A stretch of 64,000 nt of DNA. Source: Earliella scabrosa. Its lineage: Eukaryota; Basidiomycota; Agaricomycetes; Polyporales; Polyporaceae. Made by a program: the position numbers and the translations under genes. The notes under the pieces were generated by a model. It had not been told where the DNA came from. It saw only the letters and a program-made list of their open reading frames with translations, and ran no database searches. The DNA is taken from positions 868,001 to 932,000 of the forward strand of contig JABYQQ010000012.1 in the NCBI GenBank assembly GCA_022605405.1, given 5' to 3'. Positions 39,285 through 52,866 of this stretch are shown in pieces (within the stretch, counting starts at the first letter, position 1; every line of letters starts with the position of its first letter).

Positions 39285-40532
39285 ATGGAAGAAGGAGAGA
39301 TTTCTTCGCCGTACGCCGCCGAGAACTCGTATAATTGGCTTGAACACCCCCGCCATGGGTCGCCCGTGGACACCTCAGGCGCCATCCATTCGTCCTCCAT
39401 TGAGTGGCCTGGAGATTCAGAAGCCCCCCCGGACTCTGTACACGCCGCTGAGGGGTCGCAGGTTTCCTCAGGTTTGCCTTCTACCTCATCTCTACGGCTC
39501 CTTGTCCACCACAGTCCCGTTATCCGCAAGCAACACAAACTCGCCCTTCTTGATGGCTATCCGGAGATTCAGATCGGTCGCGATATTGCCTCGCACGGCT
39601 CCAACACCCCGCGGATACGCCTGAAAGAGATGGAGGTGTCGAAACTGCACGCGACCATCTTTTGGGACCAGGATCGCGCTCAGTGGTCCATAGTCGACAT
39701 GGGCTCGAAACACGGCACCTTCATTCGGTCTACACTCGTGCCCGCCCCTTCAGGGTCTTCGGACACGAGCGTGGATGAGAAGGGAACCCGGCTGTCTGCT
39801 CCGAGGGTGGCCAGCATGCCACGGCCGTTGCACCACCTTGATCGTCTGACGATCGGTGGGACGACATTCATAATCCACATCCATGAGAACCGGAGTCCGT
39901 GTACCGCATGTTCTCCTCAGTCCGACGAGGAACTCCCTCTATTCTTACACCGACATGCGGGCGGTGGCGCCGGTTCTACGAAGAAACGGAAGCTGGACGA
40001 TCCAGAGTCGCAGCCTCCAGAGTCAACATCTTCACGGGAACGTGATCCCAAGAAGGCCCTGGCGCTCTTGAAGCGCAGCCTCCTCTCTTCCAAGCCTCCA
40101 TCTTCGCCATATCCTGGGTCACGAGCCCAGCAGTATGTTGACAGGAGTGCGCGACGTCGCGCTCTTTATCCTGACCATTCACCGGCAACGACGCCGACAA
40201 CCGATGGTTCGAGGTTCTCATCTCCTTCCGCGTCCGCGCCAGCAACTCCCCCGCCTCTCCCGCCTTCCCCAGCGCCTTTGTCGTCGACCAACATCGGTCA
40301 CCGGCTGCTCATGAAGCAAGGCTGGCAGCCTGGGACAGCCCTTGGGGAACCGTTGAGCGAGAGGCCTGGTCTGGTGGCACCCTTAGACCCAGCGGCAACC
40401 GTGGGTAGAGCTGGTATCGGCGTTTCGGCCCGAACTGCCACCTTGGTAGTTGCCGAAAATGGCGCGGGTTGGAGGGATGTAGGGAAGAGGCGTCGATGGG
40501 ATGAGATTCGTAGCAGCGACAATGTTCAGTGA
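39285..40532 (+). CDS. FHA and G-patch domain protein
   Basis: Intronless, 415 residues. An FHA domain (residues about 90-195) reads IQIGRDI ... VSKLHATIFWD ... IVDMGSKHGTFI, with the Gly-Arg, Ser-His and GSxxGT residues that bind phosphothreonine. A low-complexity Ser/Pro/Thr linker follows. Near the C-terminus a G-patch is visible, IGHRLLMKQGWQPGTALGE with further glycines (GRAGIG) downstream; G-patch domains activate DEAH helicases in splicing or ribosome assembly. The same architecture is known from AGGF1 and fungal proteins. A basic stretch (GKRRRWDEIR) ends the protein. The ATG at 39285 was preferred because the upstream in-frame sequence has no ATG and falls in the divergent promoter. 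Confidence 0.85.
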   Translation: MEEGEISSPYAAENSYNWLEHPRHGSPVDTSGAIHSSSIEWPGDSEAPPDSVHAAEGSQVSSGLPSTSSLRLLVHHSPVIRKQHKLALLDGYPEIQIGRDIASHGSNTPRIRLKEMEVSKLHATIFWDQDRAQWSIVDMGSKHGTFIRSTLVPAPSGSSDTSVDEKGTRLSAPRVASMPRPLHHLDRLTIGGTTFIIHIHENRSPCTACSPQSDEELPLFLHRHAGGGAGSTKKRKLDDPESQPPESTSSRERDPKKALALLKRSLLSSKPPSSPYPGSRAQQYVDRSARRRALYPDHSPATTPTTDGSRFSSPSASAPATPPPLPPSPAPLSSTNIGHRLLMKQGWQPGTALGEPLSERPGLVAPLDPAATVGRAGIGVSARTATLVVAENGAGWRDVGKRRRWDEIRSSDNVQ

Positions 40533-41118
40533 CTGGAAGGCTGCTATCAATGTCCTCATAAGTTGTCGATTCTATTGGGTATTGGGTAGGGATAAGTTAC
40601 TCCAGAAACCCAGGACGATGCGTTTCCGCCCGTTGCAATTGCGACCTCGTTGAGGTTTAAAGGAATGTCGGGGACTTGCCTTTCGCGCAACACCATTCGG
40701 CAGAGCCTATCGGCCAGAGGTATCTCTCAAGTGAACCGCCCGGTACGTGCTAGCGCTACTGCCGTCATCCCGTATTCAATACCGTATTGCTCGGGGGTTG
40801 GAAGCCGAGTCATGTGGACAAATATTGGGTGAGCAATAAGTCCTGGACGAGGCTATGGCACAGCCCATTTGTATGTGCACGCCCTCCTCCACAAATGATT
40901 GGACGTTTATAGTCATACTCCTGCGTACAACCTAGCGAGCACGTAATCGAGGAGGTTCTCCATTTAATAGTTTGTGTTGGCCCGTTGCGGTCAGTATTTT
41001 CTGCCAGGAACATGGGCTATCGTGAAGACGTATTAAAGACGTATCGGCGGCTTTTACTCGAGTTACATGCGTGATTGTGCATCAAAGAATGATGAGAGCC
41101 GTCCCAGGTCGCGAAGGA
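40533..41118. other. Intergenic region upstream of cyclin, distal part
   Basis: 3' flank of the FHA gene followed by non-coding sequence. No gene seen. Confidence 0.45.
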
Positions 41119-41233
41119 ACGCGACGAACAATGGGCGGGCGTCTACCATGTTTGGTCGGCGTCAGAGCGCGTTATTTGGCCTGCTTTGGCGGTCACGTGC
41201 GTACGCGACTCTGTCTGGGTTGAAATCGCGAAA
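41119..41233 (+). promoter_or_regulatory. MCB- and SCB-like motifs upstream of cyclin
   Basis: ACGCGA occurs at 41119-41124 and at 41203-41208, a CACGTG E-box lies between them, and CGCGAAA occurs at 41227-41233. In yeast these resemble MCB (core ACGCG) and SCB (CRCGAAA) elements of SBF/MBF cell-cycle factors. They lie 233-347 bases before the cyclin ATG. Function here is inferred. Confidence 0.4.
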
Positions 41234-41465
41234 CGAACTTGTCCAGTCCTGTCCTTGCCTCGAACCAAGGCTGACACCTCTCTGTCTCGCTGACAGCCTC
41301 CTCCTCCTCTCATCCAAATACACAGCGCGTCGGGGCTTCCTTCTTGCGACCCTTCCCCCTTCGTTTCGACATTCAATCACCCCGACACACTCCTCGCTGT
41401 CAGCCGACTCTTCGCAACACTTTGCAACTACTCTTTCTACGTAGATACACCTTGTTCACCTCAAG

Positions 41466-43715
41466 ATGGCCTCCAACCTGCGTGTACGTGTCTTTGCAAC
41501 GGCCGTCGTATTTCTTGCGCTGATTCCAACCACTGACATGTCGTATGCAGCTTCCCATGCGAAACCGAACAGGCCCCCAACGTCCCAGGAATGCCGATGA
41601 AAATGCGATGGCCAGACATGTCCGACAAGCGTCCGGCATTGCGCATGCGGGATCCAAAGCTCCCACCGGTCATGTCGTCAAGAATGGCGTTCAACGCCCG
41701 GTCCTCACAGAGGTGACGACCACCGCCGTTAACCGTACTAGCAAGGTTCGTGGTCTGCTCCCGAATCGTTGCTCCCCCTTCGTTCTGTTGCTCTTGGGTT
41801 CATCCCTTCTGGAACGTTGCGGTCTATGAGCTGGCAACATTGTGCACGTCACCATAATCATCGTCCACGGACGCCGCCGGACGCCTACACTGTGGCTGCC
41901 CGGCGCGCCTCGGGCGCTTGTCGCGTCGCCGCGACTGAATGTGCTTCAGCGCGTGATCGCGACGTTTGCCACTTCCGTCATACACTCCTCTCCAATGCGG
42001 AGCCTCTGCAATGTCATCATCGGTCCAGATCTCGCAATGATCGACGTTCCAAAACATACCGGAAAGTTCCCCTCAGGGAGGCACTTGTGCAATGACATCT
42101 ATCGTCGACAACGATTTGAATTCTTCTTCCTCCCATCCAATATGGTCAACGTACCGAACGCGTTTGCTCACAACCCATTGCCATCCCGCTAGGACGGTAA
42201 CGGCAAGCTTTCAGTAAAGGAGAAGGAGACTGTCGAGACTGGTCTCAAACGCAGTCGTTCCGCCTCCCTTGCCGCCGCTACTGGTCCTCAGCGAGTGCCC
42301 CTCGGGCCCGGCAAAGCTGCTCCCGCCGCACAAGTACAAGCCCGCGTACCTGCCTCCCGCGTGTATCGTCCTCAAGTCCCCCTTCCCTCATCTCGTCGCG
42401 TCCCCGTCCCTCAAGATCCTCCCGCCCCCATCGTCCCCGAAGTTGTCGTTAGTCACGAAGATGACATGGAAGTCGAGCACCACGCAGTCTCTGATGTTGT
42501 GGAGCAGGATGAAGCCGACCTCACGGAGCTCAGTGATCGGGAAGAAGAGGTTCAAGATGAGGAAGGGGAGCAGAGTGAGGATGAAGAGCCGGTGGCGAAG
42601 CGTCAACGAGTGTGGCCCGAAGTCTCGACGGCGCGGGCTCAGCGTTACAGGCGCGAACTCGAGGACATTAAGGAGCACTTCCATGACGATGTCGACGAAT
42701 TCGACACCACCATGGTCTCGGAGTACGCTGAAGATATCTTCGAGTACATGCAGGAGCTCGAGGTGCGTTCGATTCTCGCCTTGAGCAGTTCATCTTCTTA
42801 TGTCCGCTGCAGGAGGACGTCATGCCCAGTGCCGACTACATGGCTGGTCAGACGGAGATCAACTGGCAGATGCGACAAACCTTGGTCGACTGGCTCCTTC
42901 AGGTTCACTTGCGTTACCACCTACTCCCGGAGACGCTCTGGATCGCTATCAACATCGTCGACCGTTTCTTGACTAAACGGGTTGTGTCCTTGATGAAGCT
43001 CCAGCTCGTTGGCGTCACTGCTATGTTCATCGCGGCCAAGTACGAAGAGATTCTTGCGCCTTCCGTCGAGGAGTTCGTCTTCATGACCGAGCGCGGATAC
43101 ACGAAGGAGGAGATCCTCAAGGGCGAGCGCATCATGCTCCAGACCCTAGACTTCAAGATCAGTCACTACTGCTCGCCGTACAGCTGGATGCGCAAGATCA
43201 GCAAAGCGGACGACTACGATCTCCAGACACGTACGCTGAGCAAGTTCCTCACCGAAGTGACGCTTTTGGACCACCGCTTCCTGCGTGTGAAACCTAGTCT
43301 GGTCGCGGCAATTGGCATGTATACGGCAAGGAGGATGTTGGGAGGCGACTGGGTGAGTAATTTCCACTTCATGACATGGCTTTATATACCGGAGGCAACG
43401 AGGTGGCCACGCCCCATCAAGCTTTTGTCTGCTTTCTTCGCCGCAAGGCTTCTATGAATGCACGTGATGTGATGTTGAACTGACACTTTCCTTTTCTAGA
43501 ATGAGGCGTTCGTCTACTACTCCGGCTACACGGAAGAGCACCTCCTGCCGGGCCACAAGCTACTCATCGAGAAGCTTACCGAGGACGGTTTCTCAGAGCA
43601 ACACGTCTGCAGGAAATACGCCACGAAGAAGTTCCTGAAGGCATCCCTATACGCGGTGGAGTGGGCGCAGATGCACCTGCACGAGACCGTAGGTGAAGAG
43701 ATGAACGTCGAGTGA
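41466..43715 (+). CDS. B-type cyclin
   Basis: Regulatory subunit of cyclin-dependent kinase (mitotic type), 512 residues in five exons: 41466-41483 (18 nt), 41551-41745, 42193-42762, 42813-43352 and 43500-43715. The N-terminal region holds a destruction-box-like RPVLTEVTT, so degradation by APC/C is likely. An acidic stretch follows. The cyclin N box begins MRQTLVDWLLQVHLRYHLLPE and contains LQLVGVTAMFIAAKYEE, the classic cyclin signature; the C box includes SHYCSPYSWMRKISKADDY, LTEVTLLDHRFL and FVYYSGYTEEHL. The intron between exons 2 and 3 is 447 bp, far longer than the usual 50-65. A missed exon within it is possible. Confidence 0.93.
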
Positions 43716-45291
43716 TAGACTCAGTTCTTCTCTTCTCCGTTCATGGACTCGTATATGCAGCATATGCCCATGTTGTATGCCTCGCCGCCGCCTATCTGCC
43801 CGTCAGTACACCGTCCCCGCCTGTGGTCGTAATCGCCTGTGTCCATCCATGCCTACCCTTCCCCATCTGCACGCTACGCCGCCGTCATGATCTACCTCAA
43901 TATCTGGTCCATCTCCCATTCATCATTATATTTCGCCTCGTCTGCATCTCATCATCACCACAAGTGTTTGATTATTATCCCACATCATCATCCATTGCCT
44001 ACACCTCCTGTCCGTCGCCCTGGCATGTCATCGTTATGTTTGTCATTCAGCTGCTCTCTCGCCCGCTCTCGGTTCGATCGCCTACAGCCTCGCAATACGT
44101 CCAAGCCATGACGGACTCGTGCCCCATGTCCGGTGCCTTAAGTCGTGCGGCCGTGGTTCCCATCTCTCCTCAAGTCTCGCATCGCATCTCGGTTTCTTCT
44201 CTCGTTTTGTCATGAGTCACACCACAGTCTCTCCGTCTGTGCACGAAACACGCTCGCGGACGTCACTCCCCAGGTCCTGTCGCGCCCTTCACGCTCGTTA
44301 GTCCCGGACTACGTATGCACACGTATACGTACTTGACGACCTGCTTTGTCCTCTATGCCTCTCGCCAGTTAGCTTCCTCGGTCACCACCACACTTGCATC
44401 TCTCCTCTTCCTCGTTGTAACATAAGTTATATTCGGTCGACCTCCTTCCTTACCCGTCTTTTCTCTCCTCTCTCCTCGCTGTCGCTTTCGCATCTTGCAT
44501 TCTCGTCATGGACTGCGCCTTCGCTCGTTTGTCTTCGCGCGGTCTGTCGAGACCCGTCCTCGCACACTCGCATGCATACTTGTGTTATTACTATTCGTAT
44601 TGTCACACAATCTGTCTCTTCTCCGGTCGCACACAACTCTTACTTCTACAGCTGCAACCTGCACCCATTAACGCATTCTACTCATACATCGTATGTCCCG
44701 TTCGTGAGCTGCGTATCTTATGGACGCGCCGCAAGCGAATTTAAATCCTTATCGTTCATACTCTCTCTCTTTGTCTTCACGTCCTCTTGGTGGCCGCAGT
44801 TCGCTAGCTAGCCTCCTCCGGGTGGGTATACGTACAGGCATTGTACTAGTATATCCGCGCTGGGCGCGCCTAGAACCTTTGGCTCGGTGTTATTTATCAA
44901 AAGTATCCCATTGGTCTCCTATCTTGCGGCTTGCGGACGAGCGTGATTGTGGGGCACAAGGCTCGGACATTGTGCGAGATGACTTTGGCGCGGAAGACTG
45001 GAACGCGTTTGGGAACGCGGGACGGTGATTGGACGAGACTCACGTGGGGGCGTCTGTTGGAGATTTCACATGGACGGCAACCTACGGTGACGCACTGGCA
45101 CTGCTTTCCCGGTCGTCCCCAGATCAACGCGGTTCACCTGCTCGCTCCCCAGACGTTGCCCCTCCTTGATCACTCTGCCCGTGATTGACACGGGTGCAAT
45201 AGCACCGTATATCTTGCCCACCTGCCCCTCGCGCACGTCTACTCTCGCCCCCAACCTTGATTCCAGTCCACACCCGCGTCCACCGTCGACA
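43716..45291. other. 1.6 kb intergenic region, pyrimidine-rich
   Basis: The first part is probably the cyclin 3' UTR; 44390-44520 is strongly C/T-rich. No domain-bearing frame was found. The last 300 bases are expected to hold the promoter of the b5/acyl-CoA dehydrogenase gene. Confidence 0.45.
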
Positions 45292-47513
45292 ATGTCCAAG
45301 GAGCTGAAGAAGTTTACGCGCGAGGAGGTCGCAAAGGTGCGTCTCTAGCTGCTGTCGAGCCCCGATGTCGTCCTCATCCATGGATCACCCACCACCCCCA
45401 GCACAACACGGACGAGAGCTTGGTACGCGCCAATACAAGCTCTACTCAGTCCGCGACGCTCACAGGGCCTCCAGTGGATTATCATCGACTCGAAGGTCTA
45501 CGATGTGACGCGCTTCAGAAACCTCCATCCCGGAGGGAAATCGGTCTTCATGGACGAAGGCATCCGTGAGTGTCTCTCACCGCCTCCCTCCTGCGCTCTC
45601 GATCGCATCGCCCGTGCTGCTCTGACCTGTGTCCACCTTGTCTCCAGCCGGCGAGGACGCGACGGAGGCCTTCTTTGGCCTGCACCGTCACGATGTCCTC
45701 GAGCGACCACAGTACACACGCTTGCAGATTGGCGTCATTGAGGGAGAGGAGCCGCAGATTGAGGGCGGGCGTATGCCAGGGAAGATCAGCAAGGTGCCCT
45801 ACGCTGAGCCGTCGTGGCTCTCTGAAGGCTACCACAGCGCCTACTTCAAGGAGGTACGTGATCCCGTTCCTTAGCTGGCAGACGTCGTGCATGCTCAACA
45901 ATGCATCACTCGCACGCGCGATACAGAGTCACAGGCAATTGCAGAAGGCGGTGCGCGAGTTTGTGGACAACATCATCTTCCCTGATGCTCAGGAGCGCGA
46001 GCTAGACGGCAAGCGCCCGTCTCAGGATGTCCTAGACAAAATGACGTGAGTTTGCCTACTTTATATGATGTACATGCTGGCTGATGGTGTCGCAGAGAGA
46101 TGAACCTGCACGCTATGCGTATGGGTCCTGGAAAGCACTTGAAAGGCCTCACCCTCATGGGCGGTATCGTGAAACCTGAGGAGGTCAGTGCGGACACCCC
46201 CGACAATTTGAACGATAGTGACACTTACGTTCTTGACAGTTCGACTACTTCCACGAAATGATCATTTCGCAGGAGATTGCTCGGTGCGGTGCCCGTGGGT
46301 ACGGTGATGGCCTGCAGTCGGGCTGTGTCATTGGCCTGCCACCGGTGCTCAACTTCGGCTCGCCCGAGCTCAAGGCGAGGATAGTGCCTGAAGTGCTGAG
46401 CGCGAAGAAGTTCATCTGTCTCGCCGTCTCTGAGGCGTACGCTGGTAGCGACGTCTTCGGCCTGCAGACGACCGCAACGAAGACCGAGGATGGCAAGCAC
46501 TGGATCATCAACGGCACGAAGAAGTGGATCACCAACGGAACGTAAGTTTCACCATCAATACATGTCGCAAGATCCTTAACTGAAGCGCCTTCGTGCAGGT
46601 TCTCCGACTAGTGAGTAGCGACTGCACTGACGTTTCCGGCGACAGCGGCTGACATGGTTGCAGCTTTACGGTCGGGTGCAAGACTGAGGACGGTTTCACC
46701 GTCATCTTGGTTGAGCGCGGAGAGGGCGTGTCTACCAAACCGATCAAGACCTCGTACTCTCCTTCAGCAGGCACAGCATACATCACCTTCGACAACGTCA
46801 AGGTTCCGGTGGAGAACACTCTCGGCGAGGAGGGCGGAGGCATCTTCGTCATGCTCAGCAACTTCAATCACGAACGTTGGGTCATGTGCTGCACAAATGC
46901 GCGTGGGCAGCGTGCCGTTGTCGAGGAGTGTATGAAGTGCGTCCCCCTTCGGTCTCATTCATGCCCAATACTGACATGATTGCGTGTGATCCAGGTGGGT
47001 AAACCAGCGCAAGGCGTTCGGCAAGCCGCTTCACTCGCTCGCGGTCATTCGTAGCAAACTCGCTGCAATGATCTCGCGAACAGAGAGCGTGCAGAACTGG
47101 CTGGAGAACATCACCTACCAGATGTGCAACATGGTATGTAGCTCGACCCTCCTCGAACAACGCCGAAAAGCTCACATCCCGGGAACAGTCGTACAAGGAG
47201 CAAGCGGCCAAGTTGGCGGGACCGATCGCTTTCCTGAAGTCGTACAGCACACAATGCGCACAACTGACTGCTGCAGATGCCGTTCAGATCTTCGGTGGTC
47301 GTGGAATCACGCAGACCGGCATGGGCCGCTTCGTTGAACACGTACGTCGCCGTCATCTTTTGTTGCTGTATATGAGGGACGTGGACTGACGGTTCGGTTT
47401 AGTACCACCGAACGGTAACGTTCGACGCGCTGCTTGGTGGTGCCGAGGATGTATTGGCAGACCTCGGTGTCCGCCAGGCGATCAGGACGATGCCCAAGAA
47501 CGCACGACTGTGA
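45292..47513 (+). CDS. Cytochrome b5 / acyl-CoA dehydrogenase fusion protein
   Basis: An N-terminal cytochrome b5 domain is fused to a flavin acyl-CoA dehydrogenase. The b5 part reads FTREEVAK, HNTDESL (a 21-nt exon, 45402-45422), WIIIDSKVYDVTRF, then the heme-ligand motif HPGG and a second His in FFGLHRHDVLE. The dehydrogenase part includes EIARCGARGYGDGLQ, LAVSEAYAGSDVFGL (flavin side), the NGTKKWITNGTFSDYFTV stretch crossing a 12-nt exon (46599-46610), VMLSNFNHERW, RKAFGKPLHSLAVIRSKL and QIFGGRGITQTGMG with GGAEDVLADLG near the end. The protein ends NARL, with no clear PTS1. The fusion suggests electrons could pass between heme and flavin; the substrate is unknown. Such fusions are known from fungi. 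Confidence 0.9.
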
Positions 47514-47860
47514 TGTCGTATTTGCTGATTTTGAAGGACTCTTCGCTATTTACAGTATACCACTTGTGTTGTACCACTGCTTGTCTTTCGTACACGTCTT
47601 GCAGCATATCATGAGCGGCGCTTATGTTCGCTACAGTTCTCCTTCCAGCTACCACCATCCTGAGCCTTCCTGTTCTACCCAGACAAGTCCCCCATCTCAA
47701 AACATACTAAATGGCGACCAAACGCCTGCTGGAGTGGCTGTGGTGCTGCACGAGACTGGATTAGCGCATCCGTGTCGTCGATGACGGAGCACGTCCGTGA
47801 CCTGGGAGGGTGAGAACACCTCGAGCGTACTGAGCATCACCCTGCTCTCTCCTCCATCTC
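47514..47860. other. Short intergenic region before SelO
   Basis: 3' flank of the dehydrogenase gene and promoter of SelO. No feature stands out. Confidence 0.4.
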
Positions 47861-50610
<2,750 letters not shown>

Positions 50611-50754
50611 ACACCCAGCACCCTGGCCGTATAGGTGTGCACGATGTAAGGGGCAACATTTGATCACCATGCCTGGGCTCACCGCTATACGCGAACAGTA
50701 GAATACATTGGCATTTCATTGCGAATCGTGACGTACATGTAAACTCGTCTGAAC

Positions 50755-52514
50755 TTATGTCGCACTACCGAAAATCTGGTACCGCCTGCAGATGCTGGGA
50801 CCGATCTCGTCGTACTGTGCCTTCGTGTGACAGAAGGAGTAGAACTCGGGCTATAGCCAGCGTACATTGAGTCGAGGGATCGAGTAGAGTGATGACACTG
50901 GGACTTACCAATGAGGCCATGAGGGAGCCACCAAACCACACAGCATAGCTGAAGGGACGACATATGAATGTATGCTCGAAGAGCTTGTGTCGCCGAAACG
51001 TACCGTTGACGCTTGTGAGAGATGACCTCCACTTCGACACCAGATGACTAGCACCCCGTCAGTATACCACTTCAAGCATTAGGTAGAATATGCAGACGCA
51101 CCCGAACTTGGCTCCCGCTCGCGGCGGCGACAGTGTCCAAACGACGATCCACCAATTGCTTCAGGTCACGCTTGAGACGTTGTCCGAAGTGCTGGAACAT
51201 GGTAGAGCCACCAGACAGGACGATGTTCTAGAAGTAGTTATATACATTGGATGCATGCGTTTCTAGCGGTCTTTCGATGACTCACCTTGTAAAGTCCTCG
51301 CCGGACATCGATGGGGGACTGTTGAATGACGCCGTCGACGATCTCAGGCAAGGGTGTAAGGAAATCTGACGAGTAGATTTCGGGGTTGAAGAAGATCTCA
51401 GGTGCGAGGAATCGTTCGTAGCCAACGTCTATCTCGTATTTCTACGAAAGAACGACCGTACTCGAATCAGCTCATCATAAGCGGCAAAGATAAACGATGA
51501 CGTACCCGTCCGGTTACGGTGTGCTCTCCCTCGTACCTCGCGAAGTACTTGTACGGCTCCTGGTCGTACTTCCTAAACTCCTTCACGATGTCCTGGCAGA
51601 CGTAGCTGTACTGTTCCTTGACCTTGCCCGCCACCTTGAGCTGGTCTTCTGGTGGTACGTTCGCCATCTCGCCTCGCTCGCGCATGAGGTTCAGGACGAA
51701 TTGGGTGATATCACGACCTGCGATTGGGATGTGCTTGATAGCGCTTCCGATGACATAGCCCTCCGCACAGGGAATGACGTGTGTAACACCATCGCCAGAG
51801 TCGATAACGGTGCCAGTAAGCGTGCGGTCGGTGACACGGTTTGAGGACCACGACGCCGCGAGAGCGAGGACAGCTTGTACGGCGATGTACAGACCCTTGA
51901 TGTTGAACGACTCGAAGAAGATCTCCGCGGTCTGCTCACGGTTCTCGGGAGGGTTCAGAGGGGGCTCGGTCTATGTTGTGGATGGGGATCGTGCGTGATC
52001 AGACTGCGCGCGGCGCTCGCAAGGGCTGCGGAACGCACCAGGAGGAAGTAGTGGTCCTCGGGCTCTGCACGCAGGTACTTGAAGATCGTCTGCTCCCAGT
52101 ATCTCTCCATGTAGTCCCAGTTCTCGATTTGGCCATGGCGGATGGGGTAGTTGATGCCGTAGCCCGGGGTCTGAGCGTTGGCGAGTGCTTCATCGCCTAT
52201 GAAGAAGTCGAGGTCCTCGACGCCGCGTTTCGACGCAAGATGTCCGGGTTTGGATGGGAGTGCTGGGCCTGTACGACTAGGCTGCGCAGCCGGTCCACGA
52301 GTGGCTATCGCGGTCGGGAATACGCTACGATGGGGGTCAAAACACAGGCAGTAGGGGGAAGTAAAGGTGCACTCACAATGACGGATCGGAATTGCCGGCG
52401 AACCTAAGGGATGGTAGAGTTCAGAACAAGGAGATGAGAGCAAATAGAATAAACGCACCCGACTTTGGAGAACCCAGTGCCATTGTCGCAGATGATGGGG
52501 GCGAGAAGAGACAT
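50755..52514 (-). CDS. ARP3: Actin-related protein 3 (ARP3)
   Basis: Subunit of the Arp2/3 complex that nucleates branched actin at sites of endocytosis and hyphal growth. The N-terminus [19 protein letters not shown] has the actin phosphate-1 loop; [20 protein letters not shown] is the phosphate-2 loop typical of Arp3, followed by [18 protein letters not shown]. Later segments include [30 protein letters not shown] and the [15 protein letters not shown] region. The end reads [13 protein letters not shown]. About eight short introns, several visible from GTGAGT/GTAAGT donors. The ATG17 gene follows upstream on the same strand, 352 bp away. Confidence 0.95.
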
Positions 52515-52866
52515 TGTCGGGCAGTGAGTAGTACAGACTCGGAGGAACAAGACGGTGGACGCGACATGCGCGCACCGCCAGTGGAGAGGCGATCTAGACG
52601 CCCAGGCAGATAACTCATGATACACAGTTATCGAGACTTACTGGATGATATACGCAGTTTCTAACCCCAATTCGCCACTTAACTACGCCCAAATCCATTG
52701 ATTACATGATCTACGTTTACATGCATATCCTGACCGTCCTCAGGCTGAACCTCACTTAGACAGCAGCACCTGGTAAGGACAGGGTGGATGGTCTACCGCC
52801 GGCAAGGGAGCATCCTTCTAGGTCGATACTCGTCTGTTGCTATTATGGCTAGCACGAGGATTGTTC
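52515..52866. other. 352-bp intergenic region upstream of ARP3
   Basis: Located between the ATG17 stop and the ARP3 start, both on the minus strand; probably ATG17 3' UTR and ARP3 promoter. No coding pattern found. Confidence 0.45.

Noticed and set aside
45292..47513. Peroxisomal targeting of the b5/acyl-CoA dehydrogenase
   Set aside because: The C-terminus is ARL-like (NARL), which is at best a weak PTS1 variant; not claimed.
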